Source: Candidatus Methanogaster sp. UBA203 (GTDB lineage Archaea > Halobacteriota > Methanosarcinia > Methanosarcinales > Methanogasteraceae). From it: DNA of 6,414 nucleotides. The DNA lies in the NCBI GenBank assembly GCA_002503595.1, contig DASC01000042.1, positions 1 through 6,414 on the forward strand, written 5' to 3'. The number at the start of each line of letters is the position of its first letter. Within the stretch, counting starts at the first letter, position 1. The notes below the pieces were generated by a model, which saw only the letters and a list, made by a program, of their open reading frames with translations, was not told where the DNA came from and made no database searches. Shown here one piece after another: positions 1-6,026 of the stretch. The position numbers and the translations under genes are program-made.

Positions 1-12
1 CCCGCGTGGAAT

Positions 13-1119
13 TCACATAAAAAAGTCGCGCCTCCTCTCGAGCGCACGCACGATATCTGATTCACTCGTCGCGTACGATATCCGGATGTGCTCTCTGGCT
101 TGTTCGCCGAATGCGGACCCCGGCACCGTGATCACGCCGCGCTCAGCAAGTTCCGAAGCAATGCGATCGCCATCACCGACCCGCGGGAAAGTATAGAACG
201 CGCCAGCAGGGGTCGGACACTCGACACCCATCCCAAAAAGTCCCTTTACCAGGATGTCCCGCCTCGCCCTGAATGTCTTTCGCATATCCTCCACACAGTC
301 CTGCGAACCTGTGATTGCCGCAAGCGCTGCTGCTTGTGCGACTGAGTTCGCACATGCCTGCACATACTGGTGCACCTTGTGAAACTGCTCGATGTATTCC
401 ATCCTCGCTGCAAGGTACCCGAGGCGCCATCCGGTCATGGAATATGTCTTTGATGCAGCGTTTACTGTAACTACATTGTCTGTGAACTCTGCAGGACTTG
501 CGTGTTCGCCTTCGTAGATGAAAAACTCATAGACCTCGTCAGATAGAATCGTGAAATCGTAATCCTCTGCAAGCTCGGAAAGTGCCTGTATCTCCTTTCG
601 CGACTGGACGGACCCGCACGGGTTTGACGGCGAGTTCACAATGAGAACCTTCGTATTCGGCGTGATGTGCTCAGCCACCACATCGGGATCGAGGACGAGA
701 TTGACAAGTGGAACGCCGATTACCCTGCCGCCTGCGATGTGTGAAAGCGCGCTGTACGAGACAAACCCCGGATCAGGGACCAAAACATCATCTCCCGGCT
801 CAACCAGCGCCTGCATGGCTATGTGGAGCGCCTCACTTGCGCCTGACGTCACCATGACCTCATCAGGGCTGACAGAGATGTTGTTGTCACGCAGCAACTT
901 TTCAGAGAGCGCGTTTCTAAGTTCTGGGATGCCTGCGCCCGGCGTGTATTTGGTACAACCGCTCCTGATCGCGTCCATCGCAGCATCGCAGATATGGCCC
1001 GGTGTCGGGAAGTCCGGCTCTCCGAGTCCAAGATTGATGCTGTCTGTGCCTGCCGCCTCGAACATCTTCCGGATGCCAGAGATGTCGATTTCTGAAACCC
1101 GGTCTGTGAATGATCTCAA
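13..1119 (-). CDS. PLP-dependent aminotransferase, class I/II (aspartate aminotransferase-like)
   Basis: This cytoplasmic enzyme should move an amino group between an amino acid and a 2-oxo acid using pyridoxal phosphate. The fold-type I landmarks are all present in 368 residues: GLGEPDF at 31-37, Tyr58 in YTPGAG, the phosphate-binding SGASEAL at 92-98, NSPSNPCG at 162-169 with Asn166, SDEVY at 193-197 with Asp194 and Tyr197, the Schiff-base lysine Lys224 in SKTYSMTGWRLGY, and Arg346 in HIRISY, which should bind the substrate carboxylate. The length is slightly short but normal for archaeal members. The start is TTG, chosen because AGAGAGGTG lies 7 nt upstream and the N-terminus begins as in relatives. 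It follows the FAD oxidoreductase by 57 nt and is probably co-transcribed with it. The exact substrate (aspartate, alanine or an aromatic amino acid) cannot be read from the sequence, so no symbol is given. Confidence 0.93.
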   Translation of the reverse strand: MRSFTDRVSEIDISGIRKMFEAAGTDSINLGLGEPDFPTPGHICDAAMDAIRSGCTKYTPGAGIPELRNALSEKLLRDNNISVSPDEVMVTSGASEALHIAMQALVEPGDDVLVPDPGFVSYSALSHIAGGRVIGVPLVNLVLDPDVVAEHITPNTKVLIVNSPSNPCGSVQSRKEIQALSELAEDYDFTILSDEVYEFFIYEGEHASPAEFTDNVVTVNAASKTYSMTGWRLGYLAARMEYIEQFHKVHQYVQACANSVAQAAALAAITGSQDCVEDMRKTFRARRDILVKGLFGMGVECPTPAGAFYTFPRVGDGDRIASELAERGVITVPGSAFGEQAREHIRISYATSESDIVRALERRRDFFM

Positions 1120-1126
1120 TTGTTTA

Positions 1127-1135
1127 CACCTCTCT
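1127..1135 (-). promoter_or_regulatory. Shine-Dalgarno site for the aminotransferase
   Basis: On the minus strand this reads AGAGAGGTG and ends 7 nt before the TTG codon at 1117-1119. It matches the anti-Shine-Dalgarno end of archaeal 16S rRNA (complement of CACCTCC) and is the main reason for accepting a TTG start. It lies inside the short spacer after the oxidoreductase gene, as expected for an internal gene of an operon. Confidence 0.7.
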
Positions 1136-1176
1136 TCTTTGGCCTCTGATCTCTGGTGGCTGCCTGTGTTTGTAAC

Positions 1177-2559
1177 CTATCCTGCCCGCAGAACTCCTCT
1201 TGCAGCAAGCACTCCTGTTGCAGCGGCATTTATGATGTCTCTTGAAAGCCCGGTACCATCGCCCGCGGCAAAGAGATTTCTGACACTGCTCTCCATATTC
1301 CGGTCAACATCGATCTCCATCGCATAGAACTTGATCTCTGGTGCGTACAGAAGCGTTGAATCGGATGCGACCCCGGGTATGATCTCGTTTAGTACCTCAA
1401 GCCCTTCGATGATGTCCATCACGATCCTGTGGGGAAGCGCCATCGAGATATCGCCGGGCGTCACGTCCTTGAGCGTGTTTACGATCTGATTTCGTGAAAT
1501 CCGATCCTCCGTCGATCTCCTGCCCCTCCTGAGATCGCCCATGCGCTGGAGTACCGGCTTTCCGCCTCCGATGGTGGTTGCGAGTTTCGAGATCGAGATG
1601 CCGTATCTCGTTGTATTCTCGATTGGGTGTGTAAGACTGATCCTGACAAGGAATGCAAAATTCGTATTTTCAGATTTCTCGTTCTTCATAGAGTGCCCAT
1701 TCGTGGCTATGAATCCAGGATATTCCTCTTTGACGACAAAACCATTTGCGTTTGTGCAGAATGTCCTTACAAAGTCATCATACCGCTTGGTATGGATGTG
1801 GAACTTCGGATCACGGTTGATGCGTGTGACCGGATCCATGATGATCGCGGGCACCTCAACACGCACACCGACATCGATGCTTCCGTAACTGGCAGCGATC
1901 CCGTGCTTATCGACCATCTCATCCACCCAGTGTGCACCGATCCTCCCGGGTGCTGCGATCACGTATCCGGCCGTGATGGTTCTGCCGTCGCTGAGAAGAA
2001 CTCCCTTGCACTCGTTATCGCTGATGATAAGGTCAGATACCTCGGTATTCAACAGAAACTCGATCCCCCGCTCTACAAGACTCTTCTTGAAGTTTTTGAT
2101 GACGGTTGGGGCATTATCTGATCCGATGTGCCGCTGTGGTATATTGATAAATCGCGCCCCAACCGATGCAGCACGCCGCTTCAACCGATCCACAACCGCC
2201 CCACTCGGATCGCTGATCGCATCGGGCGCTCCATATTTGAGAAAAACCTCATCCACATGACGGACGACCGCCCATGCATCGTCCTTGCTGCCGGTCAGCA
2301 TGGCAAGATCCCCGCCGATATCGGGACGCAGATTCAGCGTGCCGTCAGAGAACGTTCCCGCGCCGCCGACCCCGCACATGATGGCGCATGGCGTGCAGTG
2401 CACGCACACGCTGCTTCGTTTCATCGGACAGGCGCGCTCATCGATATCCTGCCCGCTATCGATCACCAGCACACTAAGATCGGAATCTGCCAGTTCGTCT
2501 GCTGCGAACATGCCAGCGGGACCTGCGCCGATGATCACTACATCATAGTCATTGGTCAT
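1177..2559 (-). CDS. COG2509-type FAD-dependent oxidoreductase with cysteine cluster
   Basis: This is a predicted flavoprotein dehydrogenase of 460 residues, probably cytoplasmic; the substrate of the family is not known to me. The N-terminus is a Rossmann FAD site, DYDVVIIGAGPAG, with the GxGxxG glycines at 11, 13 and 16. Next is a cysteine group at Cys44, Cys52, Cys55, Cys58 and Cys62, followed by GGAGTFSDGTLNL, which is the signature that places it in COG2509. The C-terminal FAD motif is LFAAGDGTGLSRDI, about 429-442, where a family member closes the flavin site. The frame stays open upstream to an ATG at 2647-2649, giving a 490-residue form. I prefer the ATG at 2557-2559 because family proteins begin just before the Rossmann strand, and the extra 30 residues are polar and look like nothing known. 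The aminotransferase follows by 57 nt, which suggests an operon and a linked role in amino-acid or 2-oxo-acid metabolism; this last point is inference. Confidence 0.88.
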   Translation of the reverse strand: MTNDYDVVIIGAGPAGMFAADELADSDLSVLVIDSGQDIDERACPMKRSSVCVHCTPCAIMCGVGGAGTFSDGTLNLRPDIGGDLAMLTGSKDDAWAVVRHVDEVFLKYGAPDAISDPSGAVVDRLKRRAASVGARFINIPQRHIGSDNAPTVIKNFKKSLVERGIEFLLNTEVSDLIISDNECKGVLLSDGRTITAGYVIAAPGRIGAHWVDEMVDKHGIAASYGSIDVGVRVEVPAIIMDPVTRINRDPKFHIHTKRYDDFVRTFCTNANGFVVKEEYPGFIATNGHSMKNEKSENTNFAFLVRISLTHPIENTTRYGISISKLATTIGGGKPVLQRMGDLRRGRRSTEDRISRNQIVNTLKDVTPGDISMALPHRIVMDIIEGLEVLNEIIPGVASDSTLLYAPEIKFYAMEIDVDRNMESSVRNLFAAGDGTGLSRDIINAAATGVLAARGVLRAG

Positions 2560-2578
2560 CACATCTTGTATGGCAGGA

Positions 2579-2590
2579 GGATATATATCT
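2579..2590 (-). promoter_or_regulatory. Candidate TATA box for the oxidoreductase-aminotransferase operon
   Basis: The minus strand reads AGATATATATCC, centred about 26 bp before the ATG at 2559. That spacing is typical of an archaeal TATA box with transcription starting at or next to the start codon, so a leaderless message is likely. No good Shine-Dalgarno site precedes this ATG, which fits. A competing box is the second copy of the repeat at 2675-2684. Confidence 0.4.
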
Positions 2591-2657
2591 GTGGTGGTGG
2601 TGCCGTCGTGGGCACGCCCCCATCGTCCCGGATTCTGTCGGATTACCATACCCTATC

Positions 2658-2684
2658 TTTAATATCCCATGCTTTTTAATATCC
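2658..2684 (-). repeat. Two direct copies of GGATATTAAA in the intergenic region
   Basis: The 10-mer GGATATTAAA on the minus strand occurs at 2675-2684 and again at 2658-2667, a 17-bp period. It lies between the ATPase stop codon and the oxidoreductase gene. The upstream copy, extended to GATATTAAAAAG, could serve as a TATA box about 28 bp before the alternative ATG at 2649. The pair could equally be a binding site for a regulator of the oxidoreductase operon. The match is exact, but the region is AT-rich, so chance is possible. Confidence 0.35.
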
Positions 2685-2697
2685 GCCCCATAAAATA

Positions 2698-4104
2698 TCA
2701 GGCAACGATTTTCCAGATCTCCTCAGGCGTCAGCAGGATGAAGTTATGAGCCCTGGCATAATCAACCGCCTTTCGTGTAAAACCCGATTTTGAGACGACC
2801 ATAAATCGTTCCACCCTCGTACTATTGTTCCATCTCACATATTTTGACTTATCCAGCAAATCCTCGAGAACACCCACCCCGGCCTCACGATTCTGCCATT
2901 TGCATTCACAGAAGACGATCTCATCAGTGTTCTCGTTCAATGCCACGATATCTATCTCCATATCTTTGTGCCACCACCTTCCAATGCTGGTAAACGACCC
3001 CCCTTCTGAAAAGATGTCGAGATGCGGGAAGATGTCTATCATGATCCTTTCAAATTTTTTCCCGAGATAAGCAGGGAATTCTTTCCGTATCCTTCCCGAG
3101 ACTGCGGTTGAATTACCCCTCTCGAGTTCGGACAGATTGGTATATACGAACCTGAACCAGAAATCAAAAAAATTATCCTTTATAGAATATTTAGCGCCAT
3201 ACGCTTTTAATTTTCGCTTAAACCCATCGGTTACGGGCAGGTTCTTCTCAACTACTCCAAGCCTTTGAAGTATATAAAGGTATTTTGATAAAAGACTTTT
3301 ATCCAAGGCGGTCTTGCTGGATATCTCATTAAAAGCGGTCAATCCTCCCGCAATGGAAGACAATATCGACATGTAATTCGAAGGGTCTCGCAGCTCTTCT
3401 CGGAGGAGTATCTCCACTTCTTCGTATAGAAATTCGCCTTTTGACAGGATCTTTCCTTCAATATTTTCCCATACGGCAACATCACTATCAAACTGCATCA
3501 GGTATCCCGGTATGGTATCTATTGCTGAGTACACGGTCAGAATATCTTCAAAAGAATAAGATGGAAAGAATTCTTTTAGATGGGCGATATCAAGCCTGTC
3601 CACCATCCACTGCCCGGTACGTCTACCGTACAGGGGGCTGTCGTAGTCCAGTGTATATTTTTCCATCATACTGACAGATGAACCGCAGAGTATGAGCATT
3701 ATTTTAGTGTCATTAAATAAATTATCCCATTTATCCTGCAGGATGGACAGCATCTCGGGAAATTTCACAGCAATGAGAGGAAATTCGTCAATCACCAGAA
3801 CAAGCCTGTCAGATGCTTTCTCTGCAAGATATTCAAAGCAATCGTCCCAGCTTGATAGTGGCAAGCGGGCAAGCGAGATGTCTTCGAAATGTTCCATTAG
3901 CATCAGGTTGAATCTGCGTAATGTGTCTGTTTTTGACTCGGCTCTGCCAAGAAAATACAATGTTGGTCTGCGCAGAGAGAACTTGTTTATAAGCTCAGTC
4001 TTCCCGATTCTTCTGCGACCGTATAGGATTATGAACTCGGCTTTGTCTGAGTCGTATTTTCTCTGCAGGAATGTTAGTTCTTGTGTTCTGTTGATGAAAT
4101 TCAT
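2698..4104 (-). CDS. Archaeal AAA+ ATPase with C-terminal DUF234 / PD-(D/E)XK nuclease-like domain
   Basis: This 468-residue protein has an N-terminal P-loop ATPase (ATPase_2 family) and a C-terminal DUF234 domain. Walker A is GRRRIGKT at 29-36 with Lys35; Walker B is LVLVIDEFP at 101-109 with Asp106 and Glu107; LCGSSVSMME at 139-148 fits sensor 1, and YGRRTG at 159-164 may supply the arginine finger. Residues about 240-300 look like a winged-helix segment. Near the end, EIDIVALN with Asp385 and FCECKW with Glu400 and Lys402 form a complete D...ExK nuclease-like core. The family is common and often multi-copy in archaea; its role is not settled, and DNA processing or defence are possible. The open frame extends to a TTG at 4129-4131, but that codon lies in the TATA-like box, and the ATG at 4102-4104 gives MNFINRTQEL, the usual family start. 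The gene is visibly AT-richer than its neighbours, consistent with transfer. Confidence 0.9.
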   Translation of the reverse strand: MNFINRTQELTFLQRKYDSDKAEFIILYGRRRIGKTELINKFSLRRPTLYFLGRAESKTDTLRRFNLMLMEHFEDISLARLPLSSWDDCFEYLAEKASDRLVLVIDEFPLIAVKFPEMLSILQDKWDNLFNDTKIMLILCGSSVSMMEKYTLDYDSPLYGRRTGQWMVDRLDIAHLKEFFPSYSFEDILTVYSAIDTIPGYLMQFDSDVAVWENIEGKILSKGEFLYEEVEILLREELRDPSNYMSILSSIAGGLTAFNEISSKTALDKSLLSKYLYILQRLGVVEKNLPVTDGFKRKLKAYGAKYSIKDNFFDFWFRFVYTNLSELERGNSTAVSGRIRKEFPAYLGKKFERIMIDIFPHLDIFSEGGSFTSIGRWWHKDMEIDIVALNENTDEIVFCECKWQNREAGVGVLEDLLDKSKYVRWNNSTRVERFMVVSKSGFTRKAVDYARAHNFILLTPEEIWKIVA

Positions 4105-4107
4105 TAT

Positions 4108-4119
4108 GAGTATATACTC
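4108..4119. promoter_or_regulatory. Perfect 12-bp palindrome before the ATPase start
   Basis: The sequence GAGTATATACTC is identical on both strands and lies 3 bp upstream of the ATPase ATG, between that codon and the TATA-like box. It covers the expected transcription start, so a dimeric repressor bound here would block initiation. This is only positional inference; no known operator is recognised. Confidence 0.35.
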
Positions 4120-4129
4120 GTAATTCAAC

Positions 4130-4140
4130 AATATAAATTT
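4130..4140 (-). promoter_or_regulatory. Candidate TATA box of the ATPase gene
   Basis: The minus strand reads AAATTTATATT, about 30 bp before the ATG at 4104. This fits an archaeal TATA box with initiation near 4105-4110 and therefore a very short leader or none. It supports the ATG at 4104 over the upstream TTG. Confidence 0.45.
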
Positions 4141-4298
4141 TACGGCAATCCCACTCGAACACGCTTCAAAATAACCGATGTGTGGGTAACTGACAGAATC
4201 GAGTGTGGTCGATGTGTCCTACCACACTCTGCACTGATCGCCTCGGATGTGGACACACCTGCCCGCTACGTGGCGTGATGCAGGCGAGCGACAGTCTC
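4141..4298. other. Non-coding stretch with hairpins
   Basis: No convincing gene lies here. An exact 9-bp inverted repeat, GAGTGTGGT at 4201-4209 and ACCACACTC at 4221-4229, leaves an 11-nt loop. A second exact pair, TGTGTCC at 4213-4219 and GGACACA at 4251-4257, uses part of that loop and so is mutually exclusive with it when the right arm is engaged. CGATGTGT occurs twice, at about 4175 and 4210. These could belong to a small RNA or the 3' region of the surface-protein transcript; no known RNA family is recognised. Confidence 0.35.
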
Positions 4299-4301
4299 GC
4301 C
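4283..4301 (-). terminator. Hairpin that may have ended the surface-protein transcript
   Basis: GGCGAG at 4283-4288 pairs with CTCGCC at 4296-4301 around a 7-nt loop. If the inserted element and one copy of its flanking repeat are removed, this hairpin sits only about 8 nt after the stop codon of the surface-protein gene, a natural place for a 3' end. There is no T-run, so termination itself is unproven. Confidence 0.3.
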
Positions 4302-4308
4302 CTGCCCC
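4299..4308. repeat. Left 10-bp target-site duplication
   Basis: GCCCTGCCCC here is repeated exactly, in the same orientation, at 4543-4552, directly against the two ends of the inverted-repeat element. This is the expected footprint of transposition. Confidence 0.75.
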
Positions 4309-4542
4309 TTCAGTAGCTAACGTTTTTCGAACATGCTCAGGTGTCGTGTGAATAATCGCATAAAACCACACGATTGCACAGATTCACACGAGATTAATCT
4401 TGTGTTAATCTTGTGTAATCTCGTGGTTAAAGTCTAAAACCCACTAACTACTTAAGCGCGTTCTTATAATCACAATCTCCTATTTTTATTCGATCTTCGA
4501 ATTATTTTTGAATGGTGCCTGACGAAAATGTTAGCTACTGAG
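4309..4542. mobile_element. MITE-like non-autonomous element, 234 bp
   Basis: The ends are inverted copies: the left end starts TTCAGTAGCTAAC at 4309-4321 and the right end, read on the minus strand, starts CTCAGTAGCTAAC at 4542-4530. Similarity continues through a TTTTCG block and, after a 7-nt insertion on the left, a TCAGG block. Exact 10-bp direct repeats flank the ends. There is no open frame for a transposase, and the interior is AT-richer than its surroundings. This architecture is that of a miniature inverted-repeat transposable element mobilised by an enzyme encoded elsewhere. I cannot assign it to an IS family from the termini. It lies immediately after the stop codon of the surface-protein gene and leaves that gene intact. 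Confidence 0.75.
4364..4428. repeat. 65-bp imperfect palindrome built from AATCTNGTG-like units
   Basis: The centre of symmetry is at 4395/4396. The right arm has AATCTTGTG at 4396-4404 and 4407-4415, and AATCTCGTG at 4417-4425. The left arm has the reverse-complement forms CACACGATT at 4367-4375, CACAGATT at 4377-4384 and CACGAGATT at 4387-4395. A register-shifted 10-bp stem, 4387-4396 with 4416-4425, is perfect. The arms match at roughly four positions in five, so a long hairpin is possible as RNA or single-stranded DNA. The unit resembles AACCACAGATTACACAGATT-type intergenic repeats that I recall from many prokaryotic genomes; that link is unverified. Confidence 0.65.
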
Positions 4543-4552
4543 GCCCTGCCCC
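4543..4552. repeat. Right 10-bp target-site duplication
   Basis: GCCCTGCCCC here is the exact partner of 4299-4308. It ends 1 nt before the surface-protein stop codon at 4554-4556, so the insertion point was within about ten bases of the coding region. Confidence 0.75.
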
Positions 4553-4553
4553 C

Positions 4554-5549
4554 TTATCTCCGCCGCCGCATCATCGCGTAAGTGATTGCAAGCATCCCTG
4601 CGATCGCGAAGATCGCTGTGAACCCGGGCGCACCCTTCTTCGCAGTCTCTGCCGCAGCCCCTTCCGACGCCGGTGCAGCCGCCTTTGCCGCTGCGGGTCT
4701 CTTCATCGGTACTGGCGTCAGTGTCACGCGCTCACCCGGCGGCGTAGCCGTTGCGTTTGTCGATGCTGCTTGCGCTTTTGTCGCTGTCACGGTAGGCGTC
4801 GGGGTCTCGAACCATCCTGGCGGGTATGTGCCGCCTCCGCCGCTGGAACCGACAAGCCCGAAGATGCTGGCAGGGGGTCTTTCTGCTCTTGGAGCCTGCA
4901 CGTTATCACTGGTGCAACCTGCCGAGAGCATTCCGGTGCCTGATGCATTCCACGCCCATAGCACTATGTTTGCCCAGCCGCATGGACCGACAGTCACATT
5001 CATGAATGTTACTGTGCCGTTCGTCCATGTCTCGTTCATGCTAACGTTGTAGGAGTCGGTGACGTTATCATCAGGCGACGTGACCGCAGACCACGTGTAG
5101 TTGACCCAGTAGTCGCCGGTGGTATTGGTGGGACTCGCTGGATCGGGTGGGATATATGTCGCTGCCGCTGGTGCCTGCACGTTATCACTGACGCAACCTG
5201 CCGAGAGCGTTCCGGTGCCTGATGCATTCCACGCCCATACTGCGATGTTTGCCCATCCGCCCGGACAGACCGGCGTATTCATGGATGTTGCTGTGGTGCC
5301 GTTCGTCCATGTCTCGTTCATGCTAACGTTGTAGGAGTCGGTGGCGTTCCCATGTTCGCCAGCAGTCCAGGTGTAGTTTACCCAGTAGCGGTCTGTGGTC
5401 TTCGCAAGGTTTGTGGGGTCTGGCGGGATGTACGTTGCCGATGCCAGAGCAGGCGAGATGCAAACCGCAAGCATTGTAGCAGCAAAAGCGATCAAGATCG
5501 CCCTGTTGCACTCTTTCCGGATGCTTCTACTAACTTTCATCATACCCAC
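4554..5549 (-). CDS. Secreted repeat surface protein with PGF-CTERM-like anchor
   Basis: This 331-residue protein is probably exported and anchored to the outside of the membrane. A basic N-terminus and hydrophobic stretch (about 17-35) end at ALASA, a likely signal peptidase site near 36-38. Two similar modules follow, about 39-126 and 131-220, each beginning TYIPPDP and ending SDNVQAP, of a size that fits an Ig- or fibronectin III-like fold, though no domain is confirmed. About fifteen Asn-X-Ser/Thr sequons are present, among them N58, N74, N78, N83, N108, N150, N168, N172, N177 and N201, pointing to dense N-glycosylation. Cys95/Cys119 and Cys190/Cys212 may form one disulfide per module. 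A Gly/Pro/Thr/Ala-rich linker (235-305) leads to APGF at 307-310, a hydrophobic helix and a terminal RRRR, the pattern processed by archaeosortase A. The GTG start is chosen because GAGGA lies 9 nt upstream; an ATG at 5543 is the alternative. The binding role is unknown. Confidence 0.87.
   Translation of the reverse strand: MGMMKVSRSIRKECNRAILIAFAATMLAVCISPALASATYIPPDPTNLAKTTDRYWVNYTWTAGEHGNATDSYNVSMNETWTNGTTATSMNTPVCPGGWANIAVWAWNASGTGTLSAGCVSDNVQAPAAATYIPPDPASPTNTTGDYWVNYTWSAVTSPDDNVTDSYNVSMNETWTNGTVTFMNVTVGPCGWANIVLWAWNASGTGMLSAGCTSDNVQAPRAERPPASIFGLVGSSGGGGTYPPGWFETPTPTVTATKAQAASTNATATPPGERVTLTPVPMKRPAAAKAAAPASEGAAAETAKKGAPGFTAIFAIAGMLAITYAMMRRRR
4895..5343 (-). repeat. Internal tandem duplication in the surface-protein gene
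   Basis: Two copies of a module lie about 280 bp apart. The block 5014-5061 is identical to 5296-5343 over 48 bp and encodes the DSYNVSMNETWTNGT region; a 16-bp block starting at 4895 recurs at 5174. Synonymous positions are also shared, so the duplication is recent or maintained by gene conversion. Confidence 0.85.
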
Positions 5550-5558
5550 GCCGCCGTT

Positions 5559-5563
5559 TCCTC
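5559..5563 (-). promoter_or_regulatory. Shine-Dalgarno site for the surface protein
   Basis: The minus strand reads GAGGA, 9 nt before the GTG at 5547-5549 and 15 nt before the in-frame ATG at 5541-5543. The spacing favours the GTG start but does not settle it. Confidence 0.45.
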
Positions 5564-5793
5564 AGAAGTGTCCACGCCCGCTGCTGCCGCTGCCGCGGCG
5601 CAGACGGACGTCACAAGCTTGTGTGCGCGAGTAAGCGTGTCGGATGTAGCATTTGCAATCGTTTTATTCTGTCCGGTATCGTGCCTGTATCCCATGAGTT
5701 GACCCGCATGTTTTTCCTGAGTGGGAGGATTTCGCCCACATTTTTTGATTGGTCACGCCCACCCAGTTTGGCTCTACTCTGGTTCGTAATGTT

Positions 5794-5805
5794 GATAAAT
5801 ATTCC
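5794..5805 (-). promoter_or_regulatory. Possible TATA box of the surface-protein gene
   Basis: GGAATATTTATC on the minus strand is the most TATA-like sequence in this GC-rich gap. It would start transcription near 5773 and give a leader of about 220 nt. A weaker alternative with a shorter leader is AATAAAAC on the minus strand around 5665. Confidence 0.25.
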
Positions 5806-5864
5806 GGCTGCCCCCGGGGTTGTCAGTCACATCGCTGCCGTTCGGGTCAGGGGTTGCGGGCACC

Positions 5865-5878
5865 CGCGAACGTTCGCG
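5865..5878. repeat. Perfect 14-bp palindrome
   Basis: CGCGAACGTTCGCG is self-complementary along its whole length. It overlaps a GCGGG/CCCGC hairpin (5856-5867) on its left side. It is upstream of the candidate promoter of the surface-protein gene, so an operator is possible, but no known site is recognised. Confidence 0.4.
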
Positions 5879-5958
5879 AATTCCGGGAGTGCCAGCAGCA
5901 AGTCAATCGCGTGATACATCGCCAGCCATGGTGTACGGACCCTCGGATCAAACTTGAA

Positions 5959-5993
5959 CGCCCACGAAGACGAACTGCTGGATCACGTGGGCG
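5959..5993 (-). terminator. Possible 3' hairpin of the dockerin gene
   Basis: CGCCCACG at 5959-5966 pairs exactly with CGTGGGCG at 5986-5993, with a 19-nt loop. It begins about 33 nt after the stop codon of the PKD-dockerin gene. On the minus strand only a weak T-containing run (TTCAAGTTTGA) follows, so this may stabilise the transcript end rather than cause termination. Confidence 0.3.
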
Positions 5994-6026
5994 GGGCACG
6001 GGACAAGAACAGAGCTCCTACAGCTT

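Larger units (their letters stand above)
5550..6026. other. GC-rich gene-free gap with palindromes
   Basis: This 477-nt stretch separates the two surface-protein genes. Short frames exist on both strands but none has a recognisable product or a good start. Visible structure includes the perfect palindrome CACAAGCTTGTG at 5612-5623, a GTGGG/CCCAC hairpin at 5721-5739 followed by six T on the plus strand, GCGGG/CCCGC at 5856-5867, the perfect palindrome CGCGAACGTTCGCG at 5865-5878, and an 8-bp stem at 5959-5993. It probably holds the promoter and leader of the downstream surface-protein gene and the 3' end of the dockerin gene. Confidence 0.5.

Noticed and set aside
641..1327. Long plus-strand frame of 228 codons
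   Set aside because: It lies opposite the clearly identified aminotransferase and oxidoreductase, and its Ser/Thr/Pro-rich translation is typical of an antisense shadow.
4364..4428. CRISPR array
   Set aside because: The repeated units are about 9 bp, in both orientations and almost without spacers, so this is a palindrome and not a repeat-spacer array.
5456..5470. Lipobox in the surface protein's signal peptide (LAVC at residues 27-30)
   Set aside because: The residue before the cysteine is valine instead of Gly, Ala or Ser, and a normal ALASA cleavage site follows.
5721..5746. Rho-independent-like terminator on the plus strand (GTGGG/CCCAC stem and six T)
   Set aside because: No plus-strand gene precedes it, and archaea do not generally rely on this type of terminator.
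5621..5914. A 97-codon plus-strand frame in the same gap
   Set aside because: It runs against all other genes, has no recognisable domain and no clear ribosome binding site, and its frame is explained by GC-rich composition.
5827..5984. A short minus-strand frame in the gap that reads somewhat protein-like (WAFKFDPRVRTPWLAMYHA)
   Set aside because: Its first ATG leaves only about 30 codons, there is no Shine-Dalgarno site, and other frames in this GC-rich stretch are similarly open. It might be a gene remnant, but I recognise no family.
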